This document shows, one piece after another, positions 17,343-26,166 of a stretch of DNA of 64,000 nucleotides. Position numbers and translations under genes: made by a program. Origin of the DNA: an uncultured Geobacteraceae bacterium. Lineage in GTDB: Bacteria > Desulfobacterota > Desulfuromonadia > Geobacterales > Pseudopelobacteraceae. Under the pieces are notes generated by a model. It was not told the origin of the DNA. It saw nothing but the letters and a program-made list of their open reading frames with translations, and did not search any database. The stretch's first letter is position 1, and each line of letters starts with the position of its first letter. The stretch spans positions 20,450-84,449 of the forward strand of contig CAJAFV010000033.1 of NCBI GenBank assembly GCA_903939115.1, written 5' to 3'.

Positions 17343-17360
17343 TTGGCATGAATCCTGATG
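17343..17360 (+). promoter_or_regulatory. -24/-12-like element upstream of the radical SAM operon
   Basis: TTGGCATGAATCCTGATG, almost identical to the element at 25823 (TTGGCACAAATCCTGAAG). The -12 dinucleotide is GA instead of GC. The operon start is 380 bp away, so a long leader would be made. Confidence 0.4.
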
Positions 17361-17373
17361 AATTACTTTATGT

Positions 17374-17397
17374 AATCCCCGACTCTGCCGGGGGATT
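17374..17397. other. GC-rich hairpin in the leader of the radical SAM operon
   Basis: AATCCCC and GGGGATT arms with a ~10-nt loop, just after the predicted start of transcription. No T-run follows (TCTTACTAC), so it is not a standard terminator. It could stabilise or control the leader. Confidence 0.45.
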
Positions 17398-17743
17398 CTT
17401 ACTACAGAACATAACTGTTGCATACAACTTCAGATTGAGTTTTTGGTCAAAAATTATGTTAAATATCTGGTTTTATAATGTTTCTCAGCTATAATGCATT
17501 CTCCGAAGGATCTTATGAGTAACTTCATCGTAACTTATTGAAATAGCACAAACGGTATATTGAAGTTACTCCATAAAAAATCACCTTCGAAGAGGGCGTA
17601 TGTCGCAAATAGGTATTTAGAATTGTAAAGAACGTCATCAAATAGTGCGCTATTGATGAGCATATATTACGAGTATTTAAAGTTTCTTTGTCTGAATAAA
17701 TATGTTGTTTTTGTCTTAACTAGGAGCGTAGGGTGGATTTTAT

Positions 17744-19309
17744 ATGAAAGTGACGCTGGTCAACCCACCAACATTATATCGATGGTCGCATCCTGCAACA
17801 GATGCCGGCAGTGCTTGCTGTCAACCGTACTTTGCTAAACTTTTGTCTCATGACAACAAGAAGATAGGCGGGAGGTCAACTCTGCCAGGTGAACACCTTG
17901 GACTGCAATCGATCACTGCATGCCTGCGGAAAAGTGGGCATGAGGTCCGAATCGTTGATGCATGCATAGAGTTTCATTCATCACTAAATGCAACGTTAAA
18001 TCTCGTTCTTCAGGAACACTCAGACATAATCGGAATCTCAGGACCTGCGGATGTTTACGGAGAAGTAGTCTGGCTTGCACGCAATTTGCGACGACGTGGT
18101 TTTGGAGGATGGATAGTAATCGGGCATGACCATGCAACGCTAAATGATGTTCAGATTCTTGAACATGAAACATCAATTGATGGCGTGCTCCGCGGAGAGG
18201 CTGAAGGTTCAATGATTGCATTGGTAGATGCTATCGGCTCTGGTATTGGTGTCAATAGTGTTCCAAGGCTTACTTGGCGGGGACCCATCGGTATCGTCCG
18301 TAACAGATCAGGCGAGGCTATAAACCTTAACGATCTGCCTTTCCCTTCTCGCGATAATACCAATCGCGTTCTTGGACATGGCATGTCATCATCTATATTC
18401 ACTAAACGTGGGTGTCCCTACAGCTGCTCTTTCTGCACGACTGGACAGATTTGTGATGCTGTTGGAAATAAACACGCAGATCGATGGAGGGCAAAGTCTC
18501 CGATATTTGCTGCAGAGGAGTTTTTGGGGCTAGTTGAGCAGTTCTCGCTTAAGCACCTAACAATTGTTGATGATGTTTTTGTCGCACGTGACGCGGCAAG
18601 CCGGGCGTGGGCAGGTACGTTTGCACAGCACCTAATCGACAATGGAAACACTGCTTCGTTCATGATTGACTGTCGAGTTGACTCGATTGAGCGTGACCTT
18701 TTTGGTCTGCTTCACCGGGCCGGGCTTCGGCGTGTGTTTGTTGGAGTTGAGAGTGCTTCTAAAGTGGCTCTCGGCTCATACCAAAAATCATATGAATCTA
18801 ATTCAATCGACTCAGCGTTTGAGTTGTTAGATGGACTTGCTATTGATTTCATACTCGGTTTCATCTACTTTAGCCCTTTTGAAAACATTGATGGGCTTAA
18901 GCATAGCGCAAGATTTTTGCGTACCATTAACTCTGACGATTTCAGCCTTCATCTCCAGCATATGAGGGTGTATTCAGGAACTAAACTAGAAAAACATCTT
19001 CGTAAAGCTGGGCTGCTAGAAGGTGAGTTCCCGTTTTTTCAAGCTCGTTTCTCTGACAGGAGAGTTAAGCATGTTGCAGAACTCGTCCGTGCATTGGGCC
19101 GACGAGTGTACGAGCTAATAGCCGACTTTGAGCCTCTTGATCCGTGTGTCTCGCGCAAGCTCTTTGCTCTATTTAACGACCATGTTGTGGAGTTACTTGA
19201 GGCAAAAGATGGTTCAGATTTAGTCGACGCTTGGCTAGTTGACGCAAGTGAAAAAATGGGTACTTGGCTGTTGACAACAATTGACAGGTGCGAGATGCAA
19301 TGCAGTTGA
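17744..19309 (+). CDS. Class B radical SAM enzyme (B12-binding-like domain plus radical SAM)
   Basis: 521 aa. The N-terminal cobalamin-binding-like domain (1-165) opens with VTLVNPPTLY; a DxHxxG motif is not evident, as in many class B members. The radical SAM domain has KRGCPYSCSFC (C224, C228, C231) binding the 4Fe-4S cluster. The class includes methyltransferases and ring-forming enzymes of natural-product pathways; the substrate cannot be told from sequence. It is first gene of a seven-gene operon and overlaps the next start. GGGTGG lies upstream of the ATG. Confidence 0.85.
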   Translation: MKVTLVNPPTLYRWSHPATDAGSACCQPYFAKLLSHDNKKIGGRSTLPGEHLGLQSITACLRKSGHEVRIVDACIEFHSSLNATLNLVLQEHSDIIGISGPADVYGEVVWLARNLRRRGFGGWIVIGHDHATLNDVQILEHETSIDGVLRGEAEGSMIALVDAIGSGIGVNSVPRLTWRGPIGIVRNRSGEAINLNDLPFPSRDNTNRVLGHGMSSSIFTKRGCPYSCSFCTTGQICDAVGNKHADRWRAKSPIFAAEEFLGLVEQFSLKHLTIVDDVFVARDAASRAWAGTFAQHLIDNGNTASFMIDCRVDSIERDLFGLLHRAGLRRVFVGVESASKVALGSYQKSYESNSIDSAFELLDGLAIDFILGFIYFSPFENIDGLKHSARFLRTINSDDFSLHLQHMRVYSGTKLEKHLRKAGLLEGEFPFFQARFSDRRVKHVAELVRALGRRVYELIADFEPLDPCVSRKLFALFNDHVVELLEAKDGSDLVDAWLVDASEKMGTWLLTTIDRCEMQCS

Positions 19310-20172
19310 TACGTATATTAACAAACGACAGTGGGGCGAGCAAGCTCGTATGGGACGCCGGAGACGGACGTAGCTTTGAAGCGTCCGCATTTGTTTCTAG
19401 ATCTCATGATGCAAGTAGCCATTCTGCAGGTGGAGTTGTCTGTATCTCGTCACAAGTGGGATGCAACGTTGGATGCCGATTCTGTGCAAATTGGAGATTG
19501 AGTAAAGCTCGAAATCTCACACATAACGAATTGGTAGAACAAGCCATTGTAGCACGCACCCATCTTCCCACTCTTGAACAAGTAAGCGTAACCTACTCTG
19601 GAATGGGGGAACCGCTACATAACATAAGGGCAATAGTTTCGGCATCTAACGAGCTGTGTGAATCCCACGGTTTTGCGTATGCTTCACTGTCAACTGTCGG
19701 CATTCCCAATGGAATCAGAAAGTTGGCAGAGATCCGACCGTCAACACATCTATTTCTTTCCTTGCATTCAACGGAAGACTCTGTACGTAGGGAACTGATT
19801 CCATCGAAGTTTTGCTTCCCTATTAAAGAAGTGCTGTTAGAGGCAAAGGTGTACGCATCTATAACTAATCGAAAAGTTAAGGTGAGCTATTTGCTACTCC
19901 CTGGCGTAAACGATACATCTCGCAACGCAACGCAACTCGCTGAGCTCTTGGATAGCAAATTTTTCTGCGTTCAGGTTTTGCTTTGGAACAAAATTGAGGG
20001 TATGGATTTTAAGCGCTCGTCAAGACAGGAAGCTGACTGTTTCGTAGCCCGTCTTGTTGAACTCGGAATGCCTGCATTCGTCATGGAAAGTAGTGGACAA
20101 GACATTGGTGGTGGTTGTGGACAGCTTGCTGATTCATTCTCTGCGATCTCTCCAAGGACGACGTCAAAGTGA
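19300..20172 (+). CDS. RlmN/Cfr-like radical SAM enzyme
   Basis: About 290 aa from ATG 19300 (a GTG at 19288 is possible). It has CNVGCRFC (C55, C59, C62) and both extra cysteines of the RlmN/Cfr methyl-transfer mechanism: C48 in VVCISSQVG and a C-terminal one in QDIGGGCGQLAD. It is shorter than RlmN (about 350-380 aa), mainly by lacking the N-terminal helical domain that binds RNA. In a biosynthetic operon it may methylate a small molecule instead of rRNA; that is inference. A resistance-type Cfr role is the alternative. Confidence 0.8.
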   Translation: MQLIRILTNDSGASKLVWDAGDGRSFEASAFVSRSHDASSHSAGGVVCISSQVGCNVGCRFCANWRLSKARNLTHNELVEQAIVARTHLPTLEQVSVTYSGMGEPLHNIRAIVSASNELCESHGFAYASLSTVGIPNGIRKLAEIRPSTHLFLSLHSTEDSVRRELIPSKFCFPIKEVLLEAKVYASITNRKVKVSYLLLPGVNDTSRNATQLAELLDSKFFCVQVLLWNKIEGMDFKRSSRQEADCFVARLVELGMPAFVMESSGQDIGGGCGQLADSFSAISPRTTSK

Positions 20173-21023
20173 ACTTTATTTTTGTTGGGCAAAATGAAAT
20201 TGGAGGATCTGCATTATCTGTTCTAATCGATAAAGGGCGAGTTCCGAGCCTTATCGTAACGAGAGTAGATAAAAATCATGATAATGCTGTTATTCAGTCA
20301 GTGACAAGAAGAGGCTTAGAGGCACGTATAATTAAGACATCTACGGTGATTTCGACACAAATATTTTCAGCGTTCAAAAATGCTCACCCTAAAGTGGCTT
20401 TCTGCTGTGGATGGTCAGAGCGTCTGACAGACATTGTACTTTCCATACCGGAGTTTGGATGGGTGAATCTTCATCCCTCGATGCTACCAGCCTGGAAGGG
20501 CTCGAATCCAATTGGCTGGCAACTTGCCACGGGGGCAAGGCAAATTGGATGTTCAGCGCATGTGATGACCTCAAAGTTAGATGACGGTCCTCTACTTGAG
20601 TCAAAATTTATCGATGTCTCACCAGAGTTGGATGGATTGAAAGCAAGGCGGCTTGCTGGGTCAGCACTAGGAGATCTCGCATGCGCTGTTCTTAGCTCTA
20701 TCGAACGAGACGATGTAATAAAGGGAACGCTCCAGGATGAACATTGCGAAACGAAGTGCCCACCAATCGGAGTACATCCTCTGCTGGAAACCGCCGTGAT
20801 GAGTTGCGATCAGGTAGTTCGGATAATCCGTGCATTTGAGCCTTTCCCGGGCGTGGCAATTCATGGACTACCAACGATCGTTCGAACAATTTCTGTGGAA
20901 ATAACTTCACCGCTACTATCTTACGACACACCAGGTATGGTTCAGTGGGAATCTATTGAAGAATCGATTGCAAAAATTTGTTGTAGAGATGGATGGGTGA
21001 GCGTGAAATGCCGAGTCCTTTGA
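20169..21023 (+). CDS. Formyltransferase (methionyl-tRNA/UDP-sugar formyltransferase fold)
   Basis: 284 aa, GTG start overlapping the previous stop (GTGA). The catalytic triad of formyl-THF transferases is visible: N100 and H102 in GWVNLHPSMLP, and D138 in KLDDGPLL. The C-terminal part (about 205-284) resembles the second domain of Fmt-like enzymes. Position in a glycan-type operon with a deacetylase suggests N-formylation of an amino group exposed by deacetylation, as in N-formyl sugar pathways. That link is inferred. Confidence 0.8.
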   Translation: MNFIFVGQNEIGGSALSVLIDKGRVPSLIVTRVDKNHDNAVIQSVTRRGLEARIIKTSTVISTQIFSAFKNAHPKVAFCCGWSERLTDIVLSIPEFGWVNLHPSMLPAWKGSNPIGWQLATGARQIGCSAHVMTSKLDDGPLLESKFIDVSPELDGLKARRLAGSALGDLACAVLSSIERDDVIKGTLQDEHCETKCPPIGVHPLLETAVMSCDQVVRIIRAFEPFPGVAIHGLPTIVRTISVEITSPLLSYDTPGMVQWESIEESIAKICCRDGWVSVKCRVL

Positions 21024-21796
21024 TATCACACAACATTGCTTCGCTGATATATAGACCGGCAGCTGTATGGCCCCACCCTGTCATATTGTACTTCCATCAT
21101 GTTGGACGAGCCGGAACTCATTACACCTCCATTTCGCTCGAAGAATTCCAAAAGGCATTGGACGTTTGCGAGTCAATGGGACGACTAGCAACGCCACAGT
21201 GCCCTCAATCCTCTTGCAAATCACTTCGTCTTCCTATTTTGATCTCTTTCGATGACGGATACGCCGAGACATTCGATTCGGTGTTGCCAATACTACAAGA
21301 CCGAGGTGTCAGAGCAGTTTTCTTTATCAACACTGCAGTAATTGGTAGTGCATCTTTTGTCCCTAGCCTTGGTCGTCAAATGCGTTACGTTAATTGGGAT
21401 GTAATTAAAGAGGCAAAATCTGCCGGCCATGAGATCGGATCGCACGGACACTACCATAGAAACTGGTTTGATCTAACGCCCGCTGAAGTGCAAAAGGAAG
21501 CGACAACAAGTCTGTTAAGCATCTCAAAAAATTTGGGGGCACCCGCTTGGGGTTTGGCGTATCCTTATGGTCGACCTCCAACCAAAATGCCACACGAAAT
21601 GAAAGGATTGAATGCCTTTGGAACTATACGCGAAACGGCTGCACACTGGTGCTGCGCCAAAACTCGGATACGACGAGTGTTCTTGCCTGCACGTGAATCT
21701 GACTGTTGGTTTAAGCTCATCAGCGAATGGCATCGCGGGTGGCTGCACGGAGCCTGTGCTATCTGTTGTGATACCAACGATCGGTCGCCCCAGTGA
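21008..21796 (+). CDS. Polysaccharide deacetylase (NodB domain, CE4)
   Basis: About 262 aa; the start is at 21008 or the in-frame ATG 20993. NodB motifs: ISFDDGY (catalytic and metal Asp) and SHGHYH (metal His pair), then AYPYGRPP. There is no signal peptide, so it should act in the cytoplasm on a precursor, unlike most wall deacetylases. It overlaps the formyltransferase upstream and the glycosyltransferase downstream. Confidence 0.85.
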   Translation: MPSPLISHNIASLIYRPAAVWPHPVILYFHHVGRAGTHYTSISLEEFQKALDVCESMGRLATPQCPQSSCKSLRLPILISFDDGYAETFDSVLPILQDRGVRAVFFINTAVIGSASFVPSLGRQMRYVNWDVIKEAKSAGHEIGSHGHYHRNWFDLTPAEVQKEATTSLLSISKNLGAPAWGLAYPYGRPPTKMPHEMKGLNAFGTIRETAAHWCCAKTRIRRVFLPARESDCWFKLISEWHRGWLHGACAICCDTNDRSPQ

Positions 21797-22541
21797 ACTA
21801 TTTAAATGCATTACTGAACTATATTCCTCTGCATCGCATTTAATTCATGAGGTCATCGTTGTTCTTGATGGAGTAGATCAACATGATTTAGATCCGGGAA
21901 CTCCGATGGATGTTCGCTTTGTTCGAGTTGAAAAGGCAGGAGCAGCAAGTGCTAGAAATACTGGTGCGCTTATTGCGTCTGGTAAATACTTAGCATTTAT
22001 GGATGATGACATTGTGATCGGACCGAGGTGGGCCGCATCTGTAGCGGCTGCCGTCTCATCAAACTTGTCCATTTTTACCGGCCCCGTATTACCCTTGGAT
22101 TCTACGGTCATTAGTCGTGCACGCGACGTTCGTTACCGAAGAAGATACCACGGACTATCGTGTCGGAGTCCTGTATCCTTTTTTGCAGGTGGCAACGGTA
22201 TTGTCAATAGGGAGCTCTTTTTGTCGCTTGGTGGTTTTCCATTGAGTAATGTGGGTTCTGATAACTTGCTGGTGAGAGACCTTATCAACTCAGCTGATTC
22301 ATGTAAATTCTGCTGGGGGATGGCGGTTTATCACCGAAACGATCGTGGTATTCTTACAGCGATTCGCGCTGCATGGCGTTCCGGTCGATCCGATGCTAAA
22401 GTTGGGCAACGACTAGAACGTCCTGCGCTCAACGCACCATTCGCGATGTTCGAAATAGGACCAGCAATTATTAATATTGTACTATATGGTTGTAAAACAA
22501 CTGGTTGGGTAATTGAGGGTTTTGTCAAAGTGCGGCAATGA
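21756..22541 (+). CDS. Family 2 glycosyltransferase
   Basis: About 261 aa from GTG 21756 (CGGAG just upstream). The frame is open back to an ATG at 21612, but that would overlap the deacetylase by 185 nt. GT2 features: LSVVIPTIGRP, EKAGAASARNTGA, the DxD region FMDDDIVIG and the GGFPLSNVGSDN acceptor loop. It should transfer a sugar from an NDP-sugar to a cytoplasmic acceptor. Confidence 0.85.
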   Translation: MLSVVIPTIGRPSELFKCITELYSSASHLIHEVIVVLDGVDQHDLDPGTPMDVRFVRVEKAGAASARNTGALIASGKYLAFMDDDIVIGPRWAASVAAAVSSNLSIFTGPVLPLDSTVISRARDVRYRRRYHGLSCRSPVSFFAGGNGIVNRELFLSLGGFPLSNVGSDNLLVRDLINSADSCKFCWGMAVYHRNDRGILTAIRAAWRSGRSDAKVGQRLERPALNAPFAMFEIGPAIINIVLYGCKTTGWVIEGFVKVRQ

Positions 22542-22561
22542 GGGAGGGAGAGGACTCCATA

Positions 22562-23290
22562 ATGATTGACCGACGTGCTATCTCAATAAATCAGCCTTCG
22601 TTATTTCCATGGATTGGAGAGTTCGAGAAGTTAGCATCCGTGTCCCAATCAATAAGCCTTGATTCTGTCAAATACCAAAAATCCGGTTTCCTTACAAGAT
22701 GTCGTCTGGTTGTAGATGGTCGAGCCCATTGGCTCACAATTCCCACTAACTCGGTTACACGCCACGGAGTAATAAGCGAAGTCGAACTTCTGAGTAGTAC
22801 ATTATGGCATAACAAAACTATCAGCAGCCTTAAATACTGGTATAGGAAAGCACCATTCGCAACGGACATGATAGATGTGTTTGCCGAGTGTACTCGAAGA
22901 GTATCAACTTGTGCTGTCGACCTTGCCGAAGAGTCACTAACGCAGGTTTACTCTTATCTCGGACTACCATTCGTTACTCGAATACGAAGTTCTAACTTTG
23001 CCGTCACTAGTACAGGCTCGCACCTTGTTCGTGATTTTGTCATAGCTACACATTCAAATCATTATGTTTTCGGGCCTGGTTCAAAAGGAATTGGCTCTCA
23101 TTACCTCAATAGGTCATTGTTTCAACAATCAGGGATAACGCTTGAGGTTATGGACTACGAAGATGCCCATTATGATCAGGGAGGTGGCCCATTTGTTCGC
23201 AGATGCTCCGTGCTTGATGCTATTGCATGGCACGGGATGAGGACCGCTGAACTCATTGTTTCAAAACCGCACGTATTGGAAGGACATTGA
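22562..23290 (+). CDS. WbqC-family protein
   Basis: About 242 aa from ATG 22562; ATG 22538, overlapping the previous stop, is possible. The opening INQPSLFPWIGEFEKLA, then SLDSVKYQKSGFLTRCR, is the WbqC-like signature (QPxYFPWLGYFxKI.....D.vqf.k..w..R). The family lies in O-antigen and glycolipid clusters and is thought to act in amino-sugar acylation or related transfer; the exact reaction is not settled. Confidence 0.75.
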   Translation: MIDRRAISINQPSLFPWIGEFEKLASVSQSISLDSVKYQKSGFLTRCRLVVDGRAHWLTIPTNSVTRHGVISEVELLSSTLWHNKTISSLKYWYRKAPFATDMIDVFAECTRRVSTCAVDLAEESLTQVYSYLGLPFVTRIRSSNFAVTSTGSHLVRDFVIATHSNHYVFGPGSKGIGSHYLNRSLFQQSGITLEVMDYEDAHYDQGGGPFVRRCSVLDAIAWHGMRTAELIVSKPHVLEGH

Positions 23291-25416
23291 TGATGAAACG
23301 CTTAGCACACTCTTGCAGCGTCGCTCAGGGATATTTACATGATCAAAATGAGCTTGTTCTTGGCATCCATGCAGTCGGGCACGACATTGGTTTCGCCGTG
23401 TTATCTGGTGATGGGACTCCCGTAATAATCGCAGAAGAAGAACGATGGTCGCGACGTAAAGGTGGTAGTTTCTTTTTATCAGCTGATTGGGTTCTTGACA
23501 CGCTGGATGAAGCAGGGGTTTCTCATAAAAGCATCTCTGTACTTGGCGTTGCTAACATTCCTGCTCTCACCATTGCTGGACCTGCCCTTGTTCGAAATGG
23601 TGAACCACGGCTCGCAATTGCACGGGCACAGTCCGCTGTTGTTCACGAGATATCAGCTCGTCTACCCAATTTAGAGCGCATTCAGTACGTGCGTCATCAC
23701 CTCTGCCATGCAGCATCGGCATTTATTTCTCGACCTTTTCTTGAAACTCCAGTTGTTGTTGTTCTAGATGGTAAGGGGGAGTGCGAATCAGGCAGTATTT
23801 GGCAATGGTTACAGGGAGGGTTGCACCGGATTGATGCCGTGCCACTCCCAGCTTCTATAGGCAAGTTCTTCCATGCAGTAGCGAGCTGGATTGGGCTTGA
23901 TGGTGTTGAACGAGAGGGTAAGCTCATGGCTCTTGCCAGCTATGGAACCCCTCGGCACGTGGAGCTGATGCGATGTAATTTCTTGAAGGCAGCTGACGAC
24001 GGAACTTACATTATCTCGACAAGTCTTGCCCATCGACCAATGTCTGGCCAAGAGTGGCTTAAACATGCGGTAAACGTGTTCGGCGAGCGAAAAAATGATG
24101 ATCCGCTTCACCCCGAGAATGCTGACATCGCAGCGAGTGCCCAGATGCTACTAGAAGAACTTGTAGAAGCCTACGTTAAACGAGCACTTCTACTCACCGG
24201 GCTTGACTCGGCAGTTGTCGCTGGCGGTATCTTCATGAACTCTGTAATGAATGGCAGATTACGAGACGTTCCTAATATTGCTCAAATATGGGTGCCACCT
24301 TTCGCTTCTGACACCGGCATTGCATTCGGAGCAGCTGCTGCATGTGTACTCTCCTGCACGTCGATACCTCTCCACCAGCCCCTATTAAATCCATACTTAG
24401 GGACATTTGTAGATGATACCGCTGTTGAAGTTTTACTAAAATCTGAACAGTTGAAGTTGCACCACTTTGGTATTGTTGCCGAGTTTGTCGAGAATCCCAC
24501 TGCCATTTTGGCAAATGAGATTGCAAGTGGGAAAATCATCGCGTGCGCATTCGGACGAAGCGAAATTGGTCCTCGTGCTCTCGGACATCGTAGTCTTTTT
24601 GCCAGAGCAAATGATTCAACGATTGCAGATCGTCTTAACGAATTAGTCAAGGAACGCGAAAAATGGCGGCCCTTTGCTCCGATGGTGTATGCGGGAGACA
24701 CTGAACGGATATTCGGCAGACCAATTGACAGTCCATACATGACTAGCACAGCACTATGCCATCATCGTGAGCTGTTACTTGGAGCACTTCATATAGATAA
24801 TACGGCAAGAGTTCAGACCGTTGCCGATGACGGCGATCCTTTTCTGGTTGGACTTCTCCGTGAAGTTAGCCGATTAACTGGTGTTGCTGCAGTTATAAAC
24901 ACAAGCCTTAATGTTCGTGGTCAACCCATCGTTCGTACCGCTCAGGAAGCGCTTAATTTCTTCTACGATCGCCCGATTGACCTGCTCTATTTGAACGGCT
25001 GGATACTAAGACGAACTACAACAACACCTGCCTTAAAATTAGAAATTTCAAATTCGTATGAGAGAACTAGCAACTCGACACATTCCGTAATGGTATATTT
25101 GGTAAATGATACATCATCAAACAAGATGGATGACCTCGTCTTAGAGATTGACGATCAAGGTTCATGGCTTATACGTTTGCGCGAGGGAGTTCGTAACGAG
25201 TTAAGTTCAACTCAAGGTGACCTGGTGTTTGTTTCGCCGATACCATGTGAGCTGATTGCTATTGAGTTACCGCGAGTTCACCAGGCGCTCACAGAGTTGG
25301 GTAAATCGTTTCATCGTGAGGTATGGGTCCGTGACAATTACAGGTTGTCTTCTTTAAGTTCGCTTCAAGCCGATAGTAGTCTGGCTTCGTGGTTTTGGCA
25401 CCAACGTCAGACATGA
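23287..25416 (+). CDS. Carbamoyltransferase (NodU/CmcH family)
   Basis: 709 aa. LVLGIHAVGHDIGFAVLS at the start, VRHHLCHAASAF (about 135-146), DGKGECESGS, then FGRSEIGPRALGHRS (about 420-434) and INTSLNVRGQPIV are the Kae1-like and YrdC-like signatures of O-carbamoyltransferases. These use carbamoyl phosphate and ATP. An extra ~120 residues at the C-terminus exceed the usual 550-600. It is last in the operon (ATGATG overlapping the WbqC stop), suggesting carbamoylation as a late tailoring step. Confidence 0.9.
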   Translation: MMMKRLAHSCSVAQGYLHDQNELVLGIHAVGHDIGFAVLSGDGTPVIIAEEERWSRRKGGSFFLSADWVLDTLDEAGVSHKSISVLGVANIPALTIAGPALVRNGEPRLAIARAQSAVVHEISARLPNLERIQYVRHHLCHAASAFISRPFLETPVVVVLDGKGECESGSIWQWLQGGLHRIDAVPLPASIGKFFHAVASWIGLDGVEREGKLMALASYGTPRHVELMRCNFLKAADDGTYIISTSLAHRPMSGQEWLKHAVNVFGERKNDDPLHPENADIAASAQMLLEELVEAYVKRALLLTGLDSAVVAGGIFMNSVMNGRLRDVPNIAQIWVPPFASDTGIAFGAAAACVLSCTSIPLHQPLLNPYLGTFVDDTAVEVLLKSEQLKLHHFGIVAEFVENPTAILANEIASGKIIACAFGRSEIGPRALGHRSLFARANDSTIADRLNELVKEREKWRPFAPMVYAGDTERIFGRPIDSPYMTSTALCHHRELLLGALHIDNTARVQTVADDGDPFLVGLLREVSRLTGVAAVINTSLNVRGQPIVRTAQEALNFFYDRPIDLLYLNGWILRRTTTTPALKLEISNSYERTSNSTHSVMVYLVNDTSSNKMDDLVLEIDDQGSWLIRLREGVRNELSSTQGDLVFVSPIPCELIAIELPRVHQALTELGKSFHREVWVRDNYRLSSLSSLQADSSLASWFWHQRQT

Positions 25417-25727
25417 AATATTTCGTCGGCTGCTAGGAAAGGAGTCATCCATAAGTTTAACGGAGATGTATCTAGATAAGAAAGCTGAAGCCACTACATA
25501 ATGCTATCTTCCGAAGTGCCGATCATCTGGAAGGTTTCCTTCTAAGTAAAAATCACAGCCCACGCTCAATCCCCTTTCGAATCTAAATTCAATTAAGCTC
25601 AGAACTGATCTTTTGGCACTCCCTCGGCAAATTATGTTCAGTATAAAAATCTCTACGCCCCTTGCTGAGTAAGTGCTTTATTAGTTTCACATGGTTGATA
25701 AAGTTTTCATAAATTACACTTATAAAA

Positions 25728-25740
25728 TGCAAATTTGCAG
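25728..25740. promoter_or_regulatory. Regional palindrome variant
   Basis: TGCAAATTTGCAG, differing from the common form at one position and perfectly palindromic over 12 bp. It lies about 83 bp upstream of the element at 25823. Confidence 0.5.
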
Positions 25741-25822
25741 CCAATTAATGGCGTTATAAACAATCATTTTTCGTATTTGCTGTAACATCATATTTTTATT
25801 CAGTATTATTTTGCTCAAAAGG

Positions 25823-25840
25823 TTGGCACAAATCCTGAAG
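25823..25840 (+). promoter_or_regulatory. -24/-12-like element for the DUF4258-like gene
   Basis: TTGGCACAAATCCTGAAG, a strong -24 block with GA at -12. It lies about 50 bp upstream of ATG 25888. Confidence 0.45.
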
Positions 25841-25887
25841 AATACGAAGCATATCGTTTGTGACTCAAAACAACATGGAGGCTCGCA

Positions 25888-26166
25888 ATGGCATACCACA
25901 GCGAATCAATTTCTTCCATCAGCAAGCACGCCCAGCAGAGAATGTCAACCCGCGCCATCAACGAATGGCAAATTGACCAGGTTTTGCGATACGGACGCGC
26001 ATCTCACACCCGCAATGCACTAATTTATGCGATTGGAAAGAGGGAAGTCAAAGAATATGGGAAATTCCTAGAGGTATGCGCCGGTATACATGTCCTATGC
26101 TCTCCAACTGATAACACGATTGTCACCACATACAGAAACAATGACCTGAAAGGTCTACGCAGATGA
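25888..26166 (+). CDS. Small DUF4258-like protein
   Basis: 92 aa. The HAQQRMSTRAINEWQIDQVLRYG opening and the ending IVTTYRNNDLKGLRR fit the compact DUF4258/toxin-like fold (H..RM..R.I....V...L..G; .vvTvy). GGAGG precedes the ATG. No antitoxin-like partner lies next to it. Expression appears tied to the regional palindrome and -24 element. A toxin role is only a possibility. Confidence 0.55.
   Translation: MAYHSESISSISKHAQQRMSTRAINEWQIDQVLRYGRASHTRNALIYAIGKREVKEYGKFLEVCAGIHVLCSPTDNTIVTTYRNNDLKGLRR

Larger units (their letters stand above)
16327..17743. other. Long AT-rich intergenic region between the triad and the biosynthetic operon
   Basis: 1.4 kb without an intact gene. It holds a 40-bp-period direct repeat, a terminator-like hairpin, the 3' remnant of a transposase gene, a copy of the regional palindrome, a -24-like element and a second hairpin (each listed separately). 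The ~350 bp before the radical SAM start are AT-rich with no frame I would call. Confidence 0.6.
25417..25887. other. Intergenic region after the biosynthetic operon
   Basis: No coding frame that I would call. It holds a GG-N10-GC element at 25613-25630 with no obvious gene, then the palindrome at 25728 and the TTGGCAC element at 25823 that serve the next gene. Confidence 0.5.

Noticed and set aside
25613..25630. GG-N10-GC element (TTGGCACTCCCTCGGCAA)
   Set aside because: Good -24/-12 look, but no gene start follows within 250 bp and the regional palindrome is not upstream; kept only as a remark.
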